NCBI RefSeq assembly: GCF_016820585.1
Contig: NZ_JADHDX010000002.1
Coordinates: 1-64,000 of the forward strand
Source of the DNA: Arthrobacter beigongshangensis
GTDB lineage: Bacteria > Bacillota > Bacilli > Bacillales_A > Planococcaceae
Reading direction: 5' to 3'
DNA length: 64,000 nt
Program-made: the position numbers and the translations under genes
Shown: positions 18,505 through 26,222 of the stretch, piece after piece
Position numbering within the stretch: position 1 is the stretch's first letter
How the letters are laid out: each line of letters opens with the position of its first letter
The notes under the pieces: model-generated
Told to the model about the DNA's origin: nothing
Seen by the model: the letters and a program-made list of their open reading frames with translations, nothing else
The model's database searches: none

Positions 18505-19029
18505 ATGTTCCGGAGATGGAAATTCGTATTCCTACTAGTGATGTCAGCGTTCCTACTTACCGCATGTAGCGAATCACTTAATGATCGTGCAACTGCGGGT
18601 GTTGAGGCTGCTGAGGCAGTATTCCACTTGAATGATAAAGAGCCAACTGAAAAAATAGATGGCATTCAACTATATAAACCTGCTGGATTTGTCATCAGTG
18701 AACAATCTGATGCACAAAATATTGTCATGACAAAAAGTAAAGAAACCTTCATCCTGTTTAATAATCCGAACGAAAAAAGTGATAGTCAATTATTTTATGA
18801 TTTGCTGATAGCGGATCAAAACAAAAAAATTATTGAGCAGGCAACGTTTAATGATGAGGGAACTTTTGGCTTTGTTGCGGTCGTGAAAAGTGACGATGAC
18901 AATGTAGAACTGATTGCCAGTGTTGGGGGCTCAAAAATGACGACATTAACAACTGCAAAGAAAATTGAAGAAAATGTAACTGAGATGATGGAAATTGTGC
19001 GTTCTGTTAAGCAGGTTACGTTTGATTGA
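18505..19029 (+). CDS. predicted lipoprotein of unknown function
   Basis: This secreted lipoprotein has about 174 residues. The signal peptide MFRRWKFVFLLVMSAFLLTAC ends in the lipobox L-L-T-A-C, so Cys21 should be lipidated and the protein anchored to the outer face of the membrane. The mature part has no motif I recognise; AGVEAAEAVFHLNDKEPTEKIDGIQLYKPAGF begins it. The start ATG follows GGAGGAG; an in-frame ATG at 18487 would put charged residues before the signal. It lies between the DUF84 gene and ytpQ, a position without a lipoprotein in B. subtilis. Confidence 0.78.
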   Translation: MFRRWKFVFLLVMSAFLLTACSESLNDRATAGVEAAEAVFHLNDKEPTEKIDGIQLYKPAGFVISEQSDAQNIVMTKSKETFILFNNPNEKSDSQLFYDLLIADQNKKIIEQATFNDEGTFGFVAVVKSDDDNVELIASVGGSKMTTLTTAKKIEENVTEMMEIVRSVKQVTFD

Positions 19030-19074
19030 CAGAAATGTATCGTGTTTTTCTTGCGAATGGAGGAAATTAGGTAG

Positions 19075-19893
19075 ATGAATTCTGAAAAGCTAATCGAAAT
19101 GTTAAAAGAGCATCTTTCTTCTGAACATTTTCAATGGCGGTTTGACCGGAAGGCGGATAAGGTTCGACTCGAGCATACAGTTTTGAAAAAAGGGATGGAT
19201 ATTTCCCTACCAGAAATTCTAGTGAAGTATGAACAAAAAAAACAAGCAGCAATTGACGAGCTTGTTCATATTATTAGGGAAACCTTCAAGGCAATGGAGA
19301 AGGAGGAAGTGGAAGGATTCGGTGGTAATTCCACTATCTATCCTGTTATTCGGTCGACTTCATTTCCGAAGGAGTCTGCGGCAGGGCAAACGTTTCTTAT
19401 GAAAGATCATACCGCTGAGACACGCATCTATTATGCTTTGGACCTAGGAACGACATATCGTTTAATAGATAAAGGAATGTTGGCATCAATTGGTCTATCT
19501 GAAGTAGAAATAATGGAGTCGGCATTGTTCCGGGTGAGGTCATTACCGGTTGCTATGAAACAAGATGTTGTTTCGGATAATATTTATTATTTCATCAATA
19601 ATAATGATGGATACGATGCCAGTAGAATATTAAATAGTGCATTTTTGAAAGAGATGGAAGCAAAAATTGAAGGACATATGACAGTTTCGGTGCCTCACCA
19701 AGATGTTCTGATCATTGGTGATATCCGCAATGACACAGGCTATGACGTTTTGGCTCAAATGGCCATGCATTTCTTTACGACAGGCGCTGTGCCCATCACG
19801 TCTTTGTCATTCCTCTATAAAGAGGGGAAGCTAGAGCCGATTTTCATCATGGCTAAAAATCGTTTGGCAAGAAGGGAAGGAAAGAATAAGTGA
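19075..19893 (+). CDS. ytpQ: DUF1444 family protein YtpQ
   Basis: This 272-residue cytoplasmic protein matches YtpQ (DUF1444), whose biochemical function is not known. The N-terminal [19 protein letters not shown] and the middle [14 protein letters not shown] are typical. There is no signal peptide, membrane segment or catalytic motif I can name. The start ATG follows GGAGG, and the stop overlaps the start of ytpR by 4 bp (GTGA), so the two are translationally coupled, as in B. subtilis. Confidence 0.85.
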   Translation: MNSEKLIEMLKEHLSSEHFQWRFDRKADKVRLEHTVLKKGMDISLPEILVKYEQKKQAAIDELVHIIRETFKAMEKEEVEGFGGNSTIYPVIRSTSFPKESAAGQTFLMKDHTAETRIYYALDLGTTYRLIDKGMLASIGLSEVEIMESALFRVRSLPVAMKQDVVSDNIYYFINNNDGYDASRILNSAFLKEMEAKIEGHMTVSVPHQDVLIIGDIRNDTGYDVLAQMAMHFFTTGAVPITSLSFLYKEGKLEPIFIMAKNRLARREGKNK

Positions 19894-20492
19894 ATATTTT
19901 TTATAACAAGGAAGGTGTGGGGGATGTGCTGTTAGTTCAGCATACCGTTACACGTCCAGAAGAAGTGACAACAGCATCTTACGGTGATGTGACAGTAATT
20001 CGTAATGCGGAGACTGGAGAAGTCGCTGCTATTAACCTATTTAATGCTTCTTCTTATTTCACAATCGACACGATTGGAAAAGTAGATGTAACGGAAGAAT
20101 TCGTTGCACAGCTACAATCGGCATTTAGCAAGAACGGTGCTGTAGTTGAATTGGATGCTGATTTTACACCTAAATTTGTTGTAGGGCATGTGTTAACGAA
20201 AGAGAAGCACCCGAATGCAGATAAATTAAGTGTTTGTACAGTAGATATCGGAACTGAAACGGTTCAAATCGTTTGCGGTGCACCGAATATAGAGGCAGGG
20301 CAGAAAGTCGTGGTTGCGAAAATCGGGGCAGTCATGCCGTCAGGAATGGTTATTCGCGATGCTGAACTTCGTGGTGTGGCTTCTACAGGAATGATTTGTT
20401 CGGCTAAGGAACTTGCGTTGCCAGACGCGCCAGAAGAAAAAGGGATTTTAGTGCTAGGCAGCAATGCTGTCGTCGGTGAAGCATTTAACTAG
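19890..20492 (+). CDS. ytpR: YtpR, stand-alone tRNA-binding (EMAP/OB-fold) protein
   Basis: This 200-residue protein has an N-terminal DUF4479 part (1-90) and a C-terminal tRNA-binding OB fold. The OB fold has [48 protein letters not shown] and [16 protein letters not shown]. The same fold opens the beta subunit of phenylalanyl-tRNA synthetase; here it stands alone, as in B. subtilis YtpR. Translation starts at GTG 19890, overlapping the ytpQ stop. Its exact role with tRNA is not established. Confidence 0.88.
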   Translation: MNIFYNKEGVGDVLLVQHTVTRPEEVTTASYGDVTVIRNAETGEVAAINLFNASSYFTIDTIGKVDVTEEFVAQLQSAFSKNGAVVELDADFTPKFVVGHVLTKEKHPNADKLSVCTVDIGTETVQIVCGAPNIEAGQKVVVAKIGAVMPSGMVIRDAELRGVASTGMICSAKELALPDAPEEKGILVLGSNAVVGEAFN

Positions 20493-20499
20493 CTTCAGC

Positions 20500-20680
20500 A
20501 AAAGCCCCTATTCCTAATAAGAAGTAAGAAAATGTGAAACAGCCATTCGATTCAGTGGGGATTCAAATCTTTGCTGAATCAAGTTAAGCCTCCGGCGGAT
20601 GTCACAAATTTTGAAAGGAGTTAATTGCGCAAGCGCAATTCAAAATTTGGACGCAATTACGCCAAGGCGAAATTGATTAA
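20500..20680 (+). repeat. long copy of the dispersed hairpin element (copy a)
   Basis: The order is a GATTCAG/CTGAATC stem (20551-20579), AAGCCTCCGGCGGATGTCAC (20587-20606), a perfect hairpin AATTGCGCAAGCGCAATT (20623-20640), then GGACGCAATTACGCC with a facing GGCGAAATT (20649-20675). The reverse complement of the last 100 bp aligns with 33291-33390. This fills most of the ytpR-sftA gap. Confidence 0.8.
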
Positions 20681-20688
20681 GTAACTGT

Positions 20689-20726
20689 AAGAAAAACGTG
20701 CCGTCATGGTACGTTTTTCTTATTTC
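20689..20726 (+). terminator. hairpin terminator before sftA
   Basis: AAGAAAAACGTGCC pairs with GGTACGTTTTTCTT around a short loop, with TATTT following. It probably ends the DUF84-ytpR transcript. Confidence 0.7.
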
Positions 20727-20796
20727 GAAGATTGATTTGATTTAGTAGTGTCAGTCCTGTTAAAATAGATTGATTGACACGGAAAGAGTGATAGTC

Positions 20797-23256
20797 TTGA
20801 GTTGGTTTAATACACTAATGAACCGGCTTTTTGGTCCGGATGATAGTAGTAGAGATGAAATTGATTATGAGATGCCTAGGAATGAATATGAAGCGGATGA
20901 AACAGTAGAGCAATCGGATTCAAAGCAAGCCTCCTCATTTCGTTTTCCAATTATTTCAGATGCAGAAATATATGGATGGGATGAGGAGCTGCCAAGAGAA
21001 CGTGAAACACAGCACTCCCCTGTAAATGAAATAAAAGCAGAGGATTTGTATGAACCGACACCACTCTATGAAAATGAAAGATGGTCAAGTGATAAGACGG
21101 TTCCAAATGTGTTTCGGGTTGGTTCGGCTTCGAAGTATGCTTCTGCGGTAGAGCCTGAAAGGGTTCCATTTGGAACCGACGAGAAGGAGCAGCGAGTAGA
21201 GCAGACAGTACAAATTAAATCACCTATACAAAAACGTTCAAGTAGACCGTTTAGCCCGACGTCTGTACCTTCACCGGTTTTTGGGTATCGGGATCCGAGG
21301 CAAGAAATAAGCCCTATGGTAACTGAGGATGAAGCGGAATTCCGGCAAATGGAAGAAGTAGTGATTGCACAAAAGTCTATTGTTCGAGATGATTTCGCAC
21401 AGCAGACTGCTCTTGTAGATACTACTGATACACAGCCGGCTATAGTAGAAACCCCAATTTTTGTGTCTGATCTAGTAGAGCATAAGTCCATTGATGATGA
21501 AGAAGAGTCGGTTGTCATGGAATCGGCTGAAATGGAGCATACTAGGGATGCATTTGAAAAAATAGAAACAGATATTTTTACCGAATCTACAGAACTAAGC
21601 GAACAACCAGAACGAGTAACGGAACAGAAACAAGAGCGAATTGTTCCCTTTAATGTATTAATGTTAAAATCGGACAAAGAAAAAATAACGAGAGAATCTT
21701 CAGTGCATACATCAGCAACAGCAGAGAAAGTGTTAGAGCCAACTCAGCTTCAAACAGAATTTCAGACGGAAGTTGAAGTGGCGAAAGAAGCGCAGGAGCA
21801 GCTAAGTGATCATGATGAAATGGTAGAAGAAGAGCCTTACTATGCATTTCCATCGCTAAATTATTTAATTCCACCTGAAGCACAAATTGAAGATACAGAA
21901 TGGTTGGATTCTCAGTCGGAAAAGCTTGAAGAAGCATTGTCCCACTTTGCAGTCCAAGCAACGGTAATCGAAGCGGTTCAAGGGCCAACCGTGACACGTT
22001 TTGAACTCACGGTCGGGCAAGGAACTAAAGTAAGTAAAGTACGAAATTTGACGGATGATTTGAAGTTAGCTTTGGCAGCGGAGGATATTCGAATTCAAGC
22101 GCCAATTCCAGGTAAAAGCTCCATTGGTATCGAAATACCGAATCGCAAAACACGGGCGGTACGAATCTCTGAAGTAATAGCGACGGATAGTTTTCAGACC
22201 TCTACGTCACCCCTAGAGGCTGTGCTCGGTCTCAGCTTAACAGGTATGCCTGTCACGTTAGATTTGCGGAAAATGCCGCATGGAATGATTGCAGGGGCTA
22301 CAGGTTCAGGGAAATCAGTATGCATTAACTCGATTTTGGTTAGCTTATTATACAAGGCCGCACCAACTGATTTGAAAATGATGCTCATTGATCCTAAAAT
22401 GGTTGAGCTTGCGCCTTTCAATGGGATTCCACATCTTATTAGTCCGGTTATTACAGATGTTAAAGCAGCAACAGCTGCACTGAAATGGGCGGTTGCAGAA
22501 ATGGAACGCCGTTATGAACTACTTGCTCATGCGGGTGTTCGAGATATTGAACGGTATAATAAAGTAGTCACAGACAGTCGACGCTTTTCTTTGAAGATGC
22601 CCTATTTGTTAATTGTCATTGATGAGCTCGCTGATCTTATGATGATGGCTCCGGCAGATGTTGAGGTATCCATTAGCCGCATTGCACAGAAGGCACGTGC
22701 CTGCGGTATTCATTTGATCATCGCAACGCAGCGTCCATCTGTGGATGTCATTACTGGGACAATTAAAGCGAATATCCCAACGCGTATCGCGTTTTCAGTG
22801 TCATCTCAAATCGATTCCAGGACAATTATTGATTCCCCTGGAGCGGAGCGCTTACTAGGCAAAGGTGATATGCTTTATATTGGCAATGGACAATCGGCCG
22901 GCTCCAGGCTTCAAGGGACATTTGTCACGGATGACGAGATTGAACGTATAATAGAACACGTTCGCAACGAGGCATCCCCAGACTATTTGTTCGGTCAGGA
23001 AGACTTGCTTGCAAGTGCTATCGAGGAAGAGGAAACAGATCCGTTATTCGAAGAAGTATGTCTGTTCGTTCATGAACAAGGCAGTGCATCTACATCGCTA
23101 CTTCAACGTAATTTTAGCATCGGATACAATCGAGCCGCTAAACTAATTGATAGAATGGAAAAGCATGGTTTCATCTCCGGTCAGCGAGGAAGCAAGGCAC
23201 GTGATGTCTTTTTGACAGAAAGCGACCTTGATAAGCTGACGGATCGTTTAGAATGA
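20797..23256 (+). CDS. sftA: septum-associated DNA translocase SftA (FtsK/SpoIIIE family)
   Basis: This protein of about 819 residues has a long acidic, low-complexity N-terminal linker (to about residue 360) with no membrane helices, then an FtsK motor. Walker A is GATGSGKSV (near 499-507) and Walker B is LLIVIDELADLMM (near 602-614). A C-terminal winged-helix gamma domain (LLQRNFSIGYNRAAKLIDRM) follows. SftA of B. subtilis (YtpS) is the soluble FtsK paralogue that clears DNA from the division septum, and it also lacks transmembrane segments. I choose TTG 20797, which yields M-S-W-F like B. subtilis SftA (MSWL). murC follows, as in B. subtilis. Confidence 0.92.
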   Translation: MSWFNTLMNRLFGPDDSSRDEIDYEMPRNEYEADETVEQSDSKQASSFRFPIISDAEIYGWDEELPRERETQHSPVNEIKAEDLYEPTPLYENERWSSDKTVPNVFRVGSASKYASAVEPERVPFGTDEKEQRVEQTVQIKSPIQKRSSRPFSPTSVPSPVFGYRDPRQEISPMVTEDEAEFRQMEEVVIAQKSIVRDDFAQQTALVDTTDTQPAIVETPIFVSDLVEHKSIDDEEESVVMESAEMEHTRDAFEKIETDIFTESTELSEQPERVTEQKQERIVPFNVLMLKSDKEKITRESSVHTSATAEKVLEPTQLQTEFQTEVEVAKEAQEQLSDHDEMVEEEPYYAFPSLNYLIPPEAQIEDTEWLDSQSEKLEEALSHFAVQATVIEAVQGPTVTRFELTVGQGTKVSKVRNLTDDLKLALAAEDIRIQAPIPGKSSIGIEIPNRKTRAVRISEVIATDSFQTSTSPLEAVLGLSLTGMPVTLDLRKMPHGMIAGATGSGKSVCINSILVSLLYKAAPTDLKMMLIDPKMVELAPFNGIPHLISPVITDVKAATAALKWAVAEMERRYELLAHAGVRDIERYNKVVTDSRRFSLKMPYLLIVIDELADLMMMAPADVEVSISRIAQKARACGIHLIIATQRPSVDVITGTIKANIPTRIAFSVSSQIDSRTIIDSPGAERLLGKGDMLYIGNGQSAGSRLQGTFVTDDEIERIIEHVRNEASPDYLFGQEDLLASAIEEEETDPLFEEVCLFVHEQGSASTSLLQRNFSIGYNRAAKLIDRMEKHGFISGQRGSKARDVFLTESDLDKLTDRLE

Positions 23257-23310
23257 AGACTTTTTTGATTTATTATTGAGGGAACAGAAATGATCCCAGG
23301 AGGTTGCAAT

Positions 23311-24612
23311 ATGACATTGTTCCATTTTATAGGGATTAAAGGATCCGGCATGAGCTCGCTCGCCCAAATTCTTCATGATTCTGGCCACATTGTACAAGGT
23401 TCAGATGTGGAAAAATATTTTTTTACGGAAGATCCATTACGGGAAAGGGCCATCCCAATCTTACTTTTTGATGAAAATAATATTACAAAAGACATGACCA
23501 TTATTGCAGGAAATGCATTTCCTGACAGCCATCCTGAGATTGCAAAATCGAGGGAGCTTGGACTTGAAGTGATCCGTTATCATGACTTTTTAGGTCACTA
23601 TATGGAGAAGTTTATCTCTGTTGGTGTGACAGGTTCTCATGGAAAAACATCAACGACGGGATTGCTTGCACATGTCCTATCAGGTCATTCGCCAACATCT
23701 TACTTAATAGGTGATGGTACCGGAAGTGGTCCTAAGGACAGCGAGTATTTCGTTTTTGAAGCCTGTGAGTATAAGCGGCATTTCCTAGCCTACGAACCTG
23801 ACTATGCAATCATGACGAACATCGACTTCGATCATCCCGATTACTTTAAAGATTTAGAGGATGTGATGGACGCTTTTGGCGAAATGGCATTACGTGTGAA
23901 AAAGGCATTAATAGCTTGTGGGGATGATAGTCATCTTCAACAAATTCAAGCCAAAGTACCTGTTGTCTATTATGGATTTGATGAGTCAAATGATTTTGCT
24001 GCGAAAAATATTATGAAGACCGTAGAAGGGTCGACATTCGATGTGTTCGTGCGCAATGAATTCTATTACACTTTTTCCATTCCGATGGCAGGTGACCATA
24101 CAATCCTCAATGCTTTAGGCGTGATTGCGCTTTGTCACTATGAAGGAGTAGAAGCTTCAATTATCCAAGAAAGGCTTTCCACTTTTCGAGGGGTAAAAAG
24201 AAGGTTTACAGTGAATGAAGTAGATAACCGGATTATCGTGGACGACTATGCACATCATCCGACTGAGATACACGCTACTTTACAAACTGCTAAACAAAAA
24301 TATCCCGACAGAGAAATCGTCGCGATATTCCAGCCACATACATTTACACGGACAGCTGCTCTATTAACGGAGTTTGCAGCTAGTCTTGCACCGGCGGACC
24401 ACGTTTATTTATGTGATATATTCGGATCTGCTCGTGAAAAATCTGGGAATTTAACGATTAAGGATTTAGTTGATAAAATTCCAGGTGCCAAACATTTGGA
24501 GCTCGATGATATTCAAGTGCTAGACGCGCACGAACATGCCGTTTATCTCTTCATGGGTGCTGGTGATGTTCAAAAGTATATTAATGAATTCAAGTCCCAT
24601 TTAATAAAATGA
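23311..24612 (+). CDS. murC: UDP-N-acetylmuramate-L-alanine ligase
   Basis: This ligase of about 433 residues adds L-alanine to UDP-MurNAc using ATP, the first step of the peptide stem of peptidoglycan. [15 protein letters not shown] (near 4-18) binds the UDP-sugar, [14 protein letters not shown] (near 106-119) is the ATP loop, and [11 protein letters not shown] (near 309-319) is a Mur ligase signature. The start ATG 23311 follows AGGAGG. The gap to sftA is 54 bp, and the two probably share transcription. Confidence 0.96.
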   Translation: MTLFHFIGIKGSGMSSLAQILHDSGHIVQGSDVEKYFFTEDPLRERAIPILLFDENNITKDMTIIAGNAFPDSHPEIAKSRELGLEVIRYHDFLGHYMEKFISVGVTGSHGKTSTTGLLAHVLSGHSPTSYLIGDGTGSGPKDSEYFVFEACEYKRHFLAYEPDYAIMTNIDFDHPDYFKDLEDVMDAFGEMALRVKKALIACGDDSHLQQIQAKVPVVYYGFDESNDFAAKNIMKTVEGSTFDVFVRNEFYYTFSIPMAGDHTILNALGVIALCHYEGVEASIIQERLSTFRGVKRRFTVNEVDNRIIVDDYAHHPTEIHATLQTAKQKYPDREIVAIFQPHTFTRTAALLTEFAASLAPADHVYLCDIFGSAREKSGNLTIKDLVDKIPGAKHLELDDIQVLDAHEHAVYLFMGAGDVQKYINEFKSHLIK

Positions 24613-24639
24613 ATAATAAAATGAAAAAAATGTAATTAT

Positions 24640-24702
24640 GAAAACAGTCGAATCAAGTGCAAAGGTATAACTACCTCTGCCCAGAGGCGGCTGTTTTTCA
24701 TA
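24640..24702 (+). terminator. possible terminator after murC
   Basis: AAAACAG (24639-24645) and CTGTTTTT enclose an inner CCTCTG-CC-CAGAGG hairpin. The outer arms are far apart, so this is a tentative call. The rest of the 244-bp gap before ytxG shows nothing else I can name. Confidence 0.45.
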
Positions 24703-24856
24703 TGTGATGTAAATCGATCATGACAAAATGTAAAAATATCTATTTGTTTGCAGGGAAACTGAGAATGATGTCGAAGAGGTTATAGAGGCATAACGTTTAA
24801 ATACCCTTTAAATAGGGTAAACAGTATTTATGTCTAGTAGTGGAAGGGGTAATACT

Positions 24857-25321
24857 ATGGAGAATTTATTGTACATAGCGGCTATTATCGCTGCCATCGC
24901 ATTTTTAATATTATGCGTAAGCTTGGCGATGACTTTGTTCTCGGTGAAGAAAACATTGCAAACCGTTTCTGAAACGATGGATGGGCTGACGACCCAATTG
25001 GAAGGCATTACAAAGGAGACAACAGATCTTCTGCATAAGACCAATAGCCTCGCTGAAGATATCCAGCATAAGGCTGAAAAATTGAACTCCGTTGTCGATG
25101 CTGTAAAAGGTGTTGGAGACTCGGTAACAGGGCTGACATCATCAGTCCGGCGTGTTTCGGACACAATCACGACAGAAGCTGAGCGAAATGGCGATAAAAT
25201 TGCACAAGTCGTTCAATGGAGCAATGTTGTGATTGACATCGTCGGTAAAGTGAAAGAACGACAGCCTAAAAAAACGAATGGCTGGACTGTCTATCAATCC
25301 GTTGATGAGAAGAAAAAATAA
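24857..25321 (+). CDS. ytxG: YtxG, DUF948 membrane protein
   Basis: This protein of about 154 residues has one N-terminal transmembrane helix (LLYIAAIIAAIAFLILCVSLAM) followed by an amphipathic coiled-coil-like domain (LFSVKKTLQTVSETMDGLTTQLEG...). It matches the DUF948 family. B. subtilis ytxG is part of a stress-induced ytxGHJ operon. ATG 24857 is preferred because GGAAGGGGT is about 7 nt upstream; an in-frame ATG at 24830 lacks a site. ytxH follows after 71 bp. Biochemical role unknown. Confidence 0.82.
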   Translation: MENLLYIAAIIAAIAFLILCVSLAMTLFSVKKTLQTVSETMDGLTTQLEGITKETTDLLHKTNSLAEDIQHKAEKLNSVVDAVKGVGDSVTGLTSSVRRVSDTITTEAERNGDKIAQVVQWSNVVIDIVGKVKERQPKKTNGWTVYQSVDEKKK

Positions 25322-25392
25322 AAATGTTTTTATGAGTGCTTTTGGTAATGACAAATAGATGCACTAGCCATGAATATTAGGAGGAATCGGAT

Positions 25393-26112
25393 ATGAATGA
25401 AAATCGCGGAGTGAGACCAAATTACAATCATGAATATAACGCAGAAAAAAATCAGTATGAGAATTCTTTTGGTGAACCATCTTATTTGCCGGTGAGTTAT
25501 GAATCCGACCGCCATTATACAGACTCTTTCTATGAAGAAGAAAAGGGTAACTCTTCAGCTGGCAGTTTTTTATGTGGTGCGCTTGTCGGTGGCATCATTG
25601 GTGCAGCAACAGCTCTATTCCTTACACCGAAATCAGGCAGTGAAATGCGTGTGGATTTTACGGCGCAAGCTGTGCAATTGAAGGATAAAAGTATTGAAAT
25701 CAGTTCGGTAGCGAAGGAGAAAGCAACAGAACTTACTTCAGTAGCGAAAGAGAAGACTGGAGAGCTATCCAAGACGATTCAAGAACAGTCTGAACAGCTT
25801 GTAGAAAAGGTAAAGTCAATGAAGTCAAAAACTTCTGTACCGATGGATGATGGTACAGCTTCATCTGAAGGGGAAGAGGCGATGGAGTTTGTCGAGAAGG
25901 CAACAGCTAAAGTTGAGGAGAGCCTTGATGCGGGAAAAGAAATAATAACATCTACCGCAGAAGCAATGCATGAAGCAGTTGTCGGAAAGGCTAATACTGC
26001 GGAAAATGCCACAACAGGGAATAGCAATGTGTCTTATGATAATAGTGAAAATGTAGGAAATGAAAAAATAACAAATCAGAATGCTGTGACTGATATTATT
26101 GACAAAAAATGA
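25393..26112 (+). CDS. ytxH: YtxH-type stress protein, elongated
   Basis: This 239-residue protein has the YtxH signature: a glycine-rich membrane segment GSFLCGALVGGIIGAATALFLTP (near 57-79) followed by KSGSEMR. After it come repeated helical units (SSVAKEKATEL, TSVAKEKTGELSK), and then a Ser/Ala/Glu-rich tail reaching the end. B. subtilis YtxH is about 150 residues, so the tail is longer here. The start ATG has AGGAGG upstream. YtxH proteins are sigma-B/sigma-H linked stress proteins in B. subtilis; no such promoter is evident to me here. Confidence 0.8.
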   Translation: MNENRGVRPNYNHEYNAEKNQYENSFGEPSYLPVSYESDRHYTDSFYEEEKGNSSAGSFLCGALVGGIIGAATALFLTPKSGSEMRVDFTAQAVQLKDKSIEISSVAKEKATELTSVAKEKTGELSKTIQEQSEQLVEKVKSMKSKTSVPMDDGTASSEGEEAMEFVEKATAKVEESLDAGKEIITSTAEAMHEAVVGKANTAENATTGNSNVSYDNSENVGNEKITNQNAVTDIIDKK

Positions 26113-26176
26113 GTTGTAGCTATTAAGTGTTAAAGTGTGTACAAAGAAATTTGTAATCCCACTAGTTTAGCCAATT

Positions 26177-26222
26177 ATAACTGCCCGTCTATCTCTTTCG
26201 GTAGACGGGCAGTTATTGTTAT
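26177..26222. terminator. bidirectional terminator between ytxH and the FtsA-like gene
   Basis: A perfect 15-bp stem, ATAACTGCCCGTCTA / TAGACGGGCAGTTAT, encloses a 10-nt loop, with TTGTT to the right and an A/T-rich left flank. Confidence 0.88.

Noticed and set aside
21066..21997. Long minus-strand frames inside the sftA N-terminal linker
   Set aside because: They are shadows of the acidic, biased linker codons; no ribosome binding site, and the products are Ser/Leu-rich without domains.
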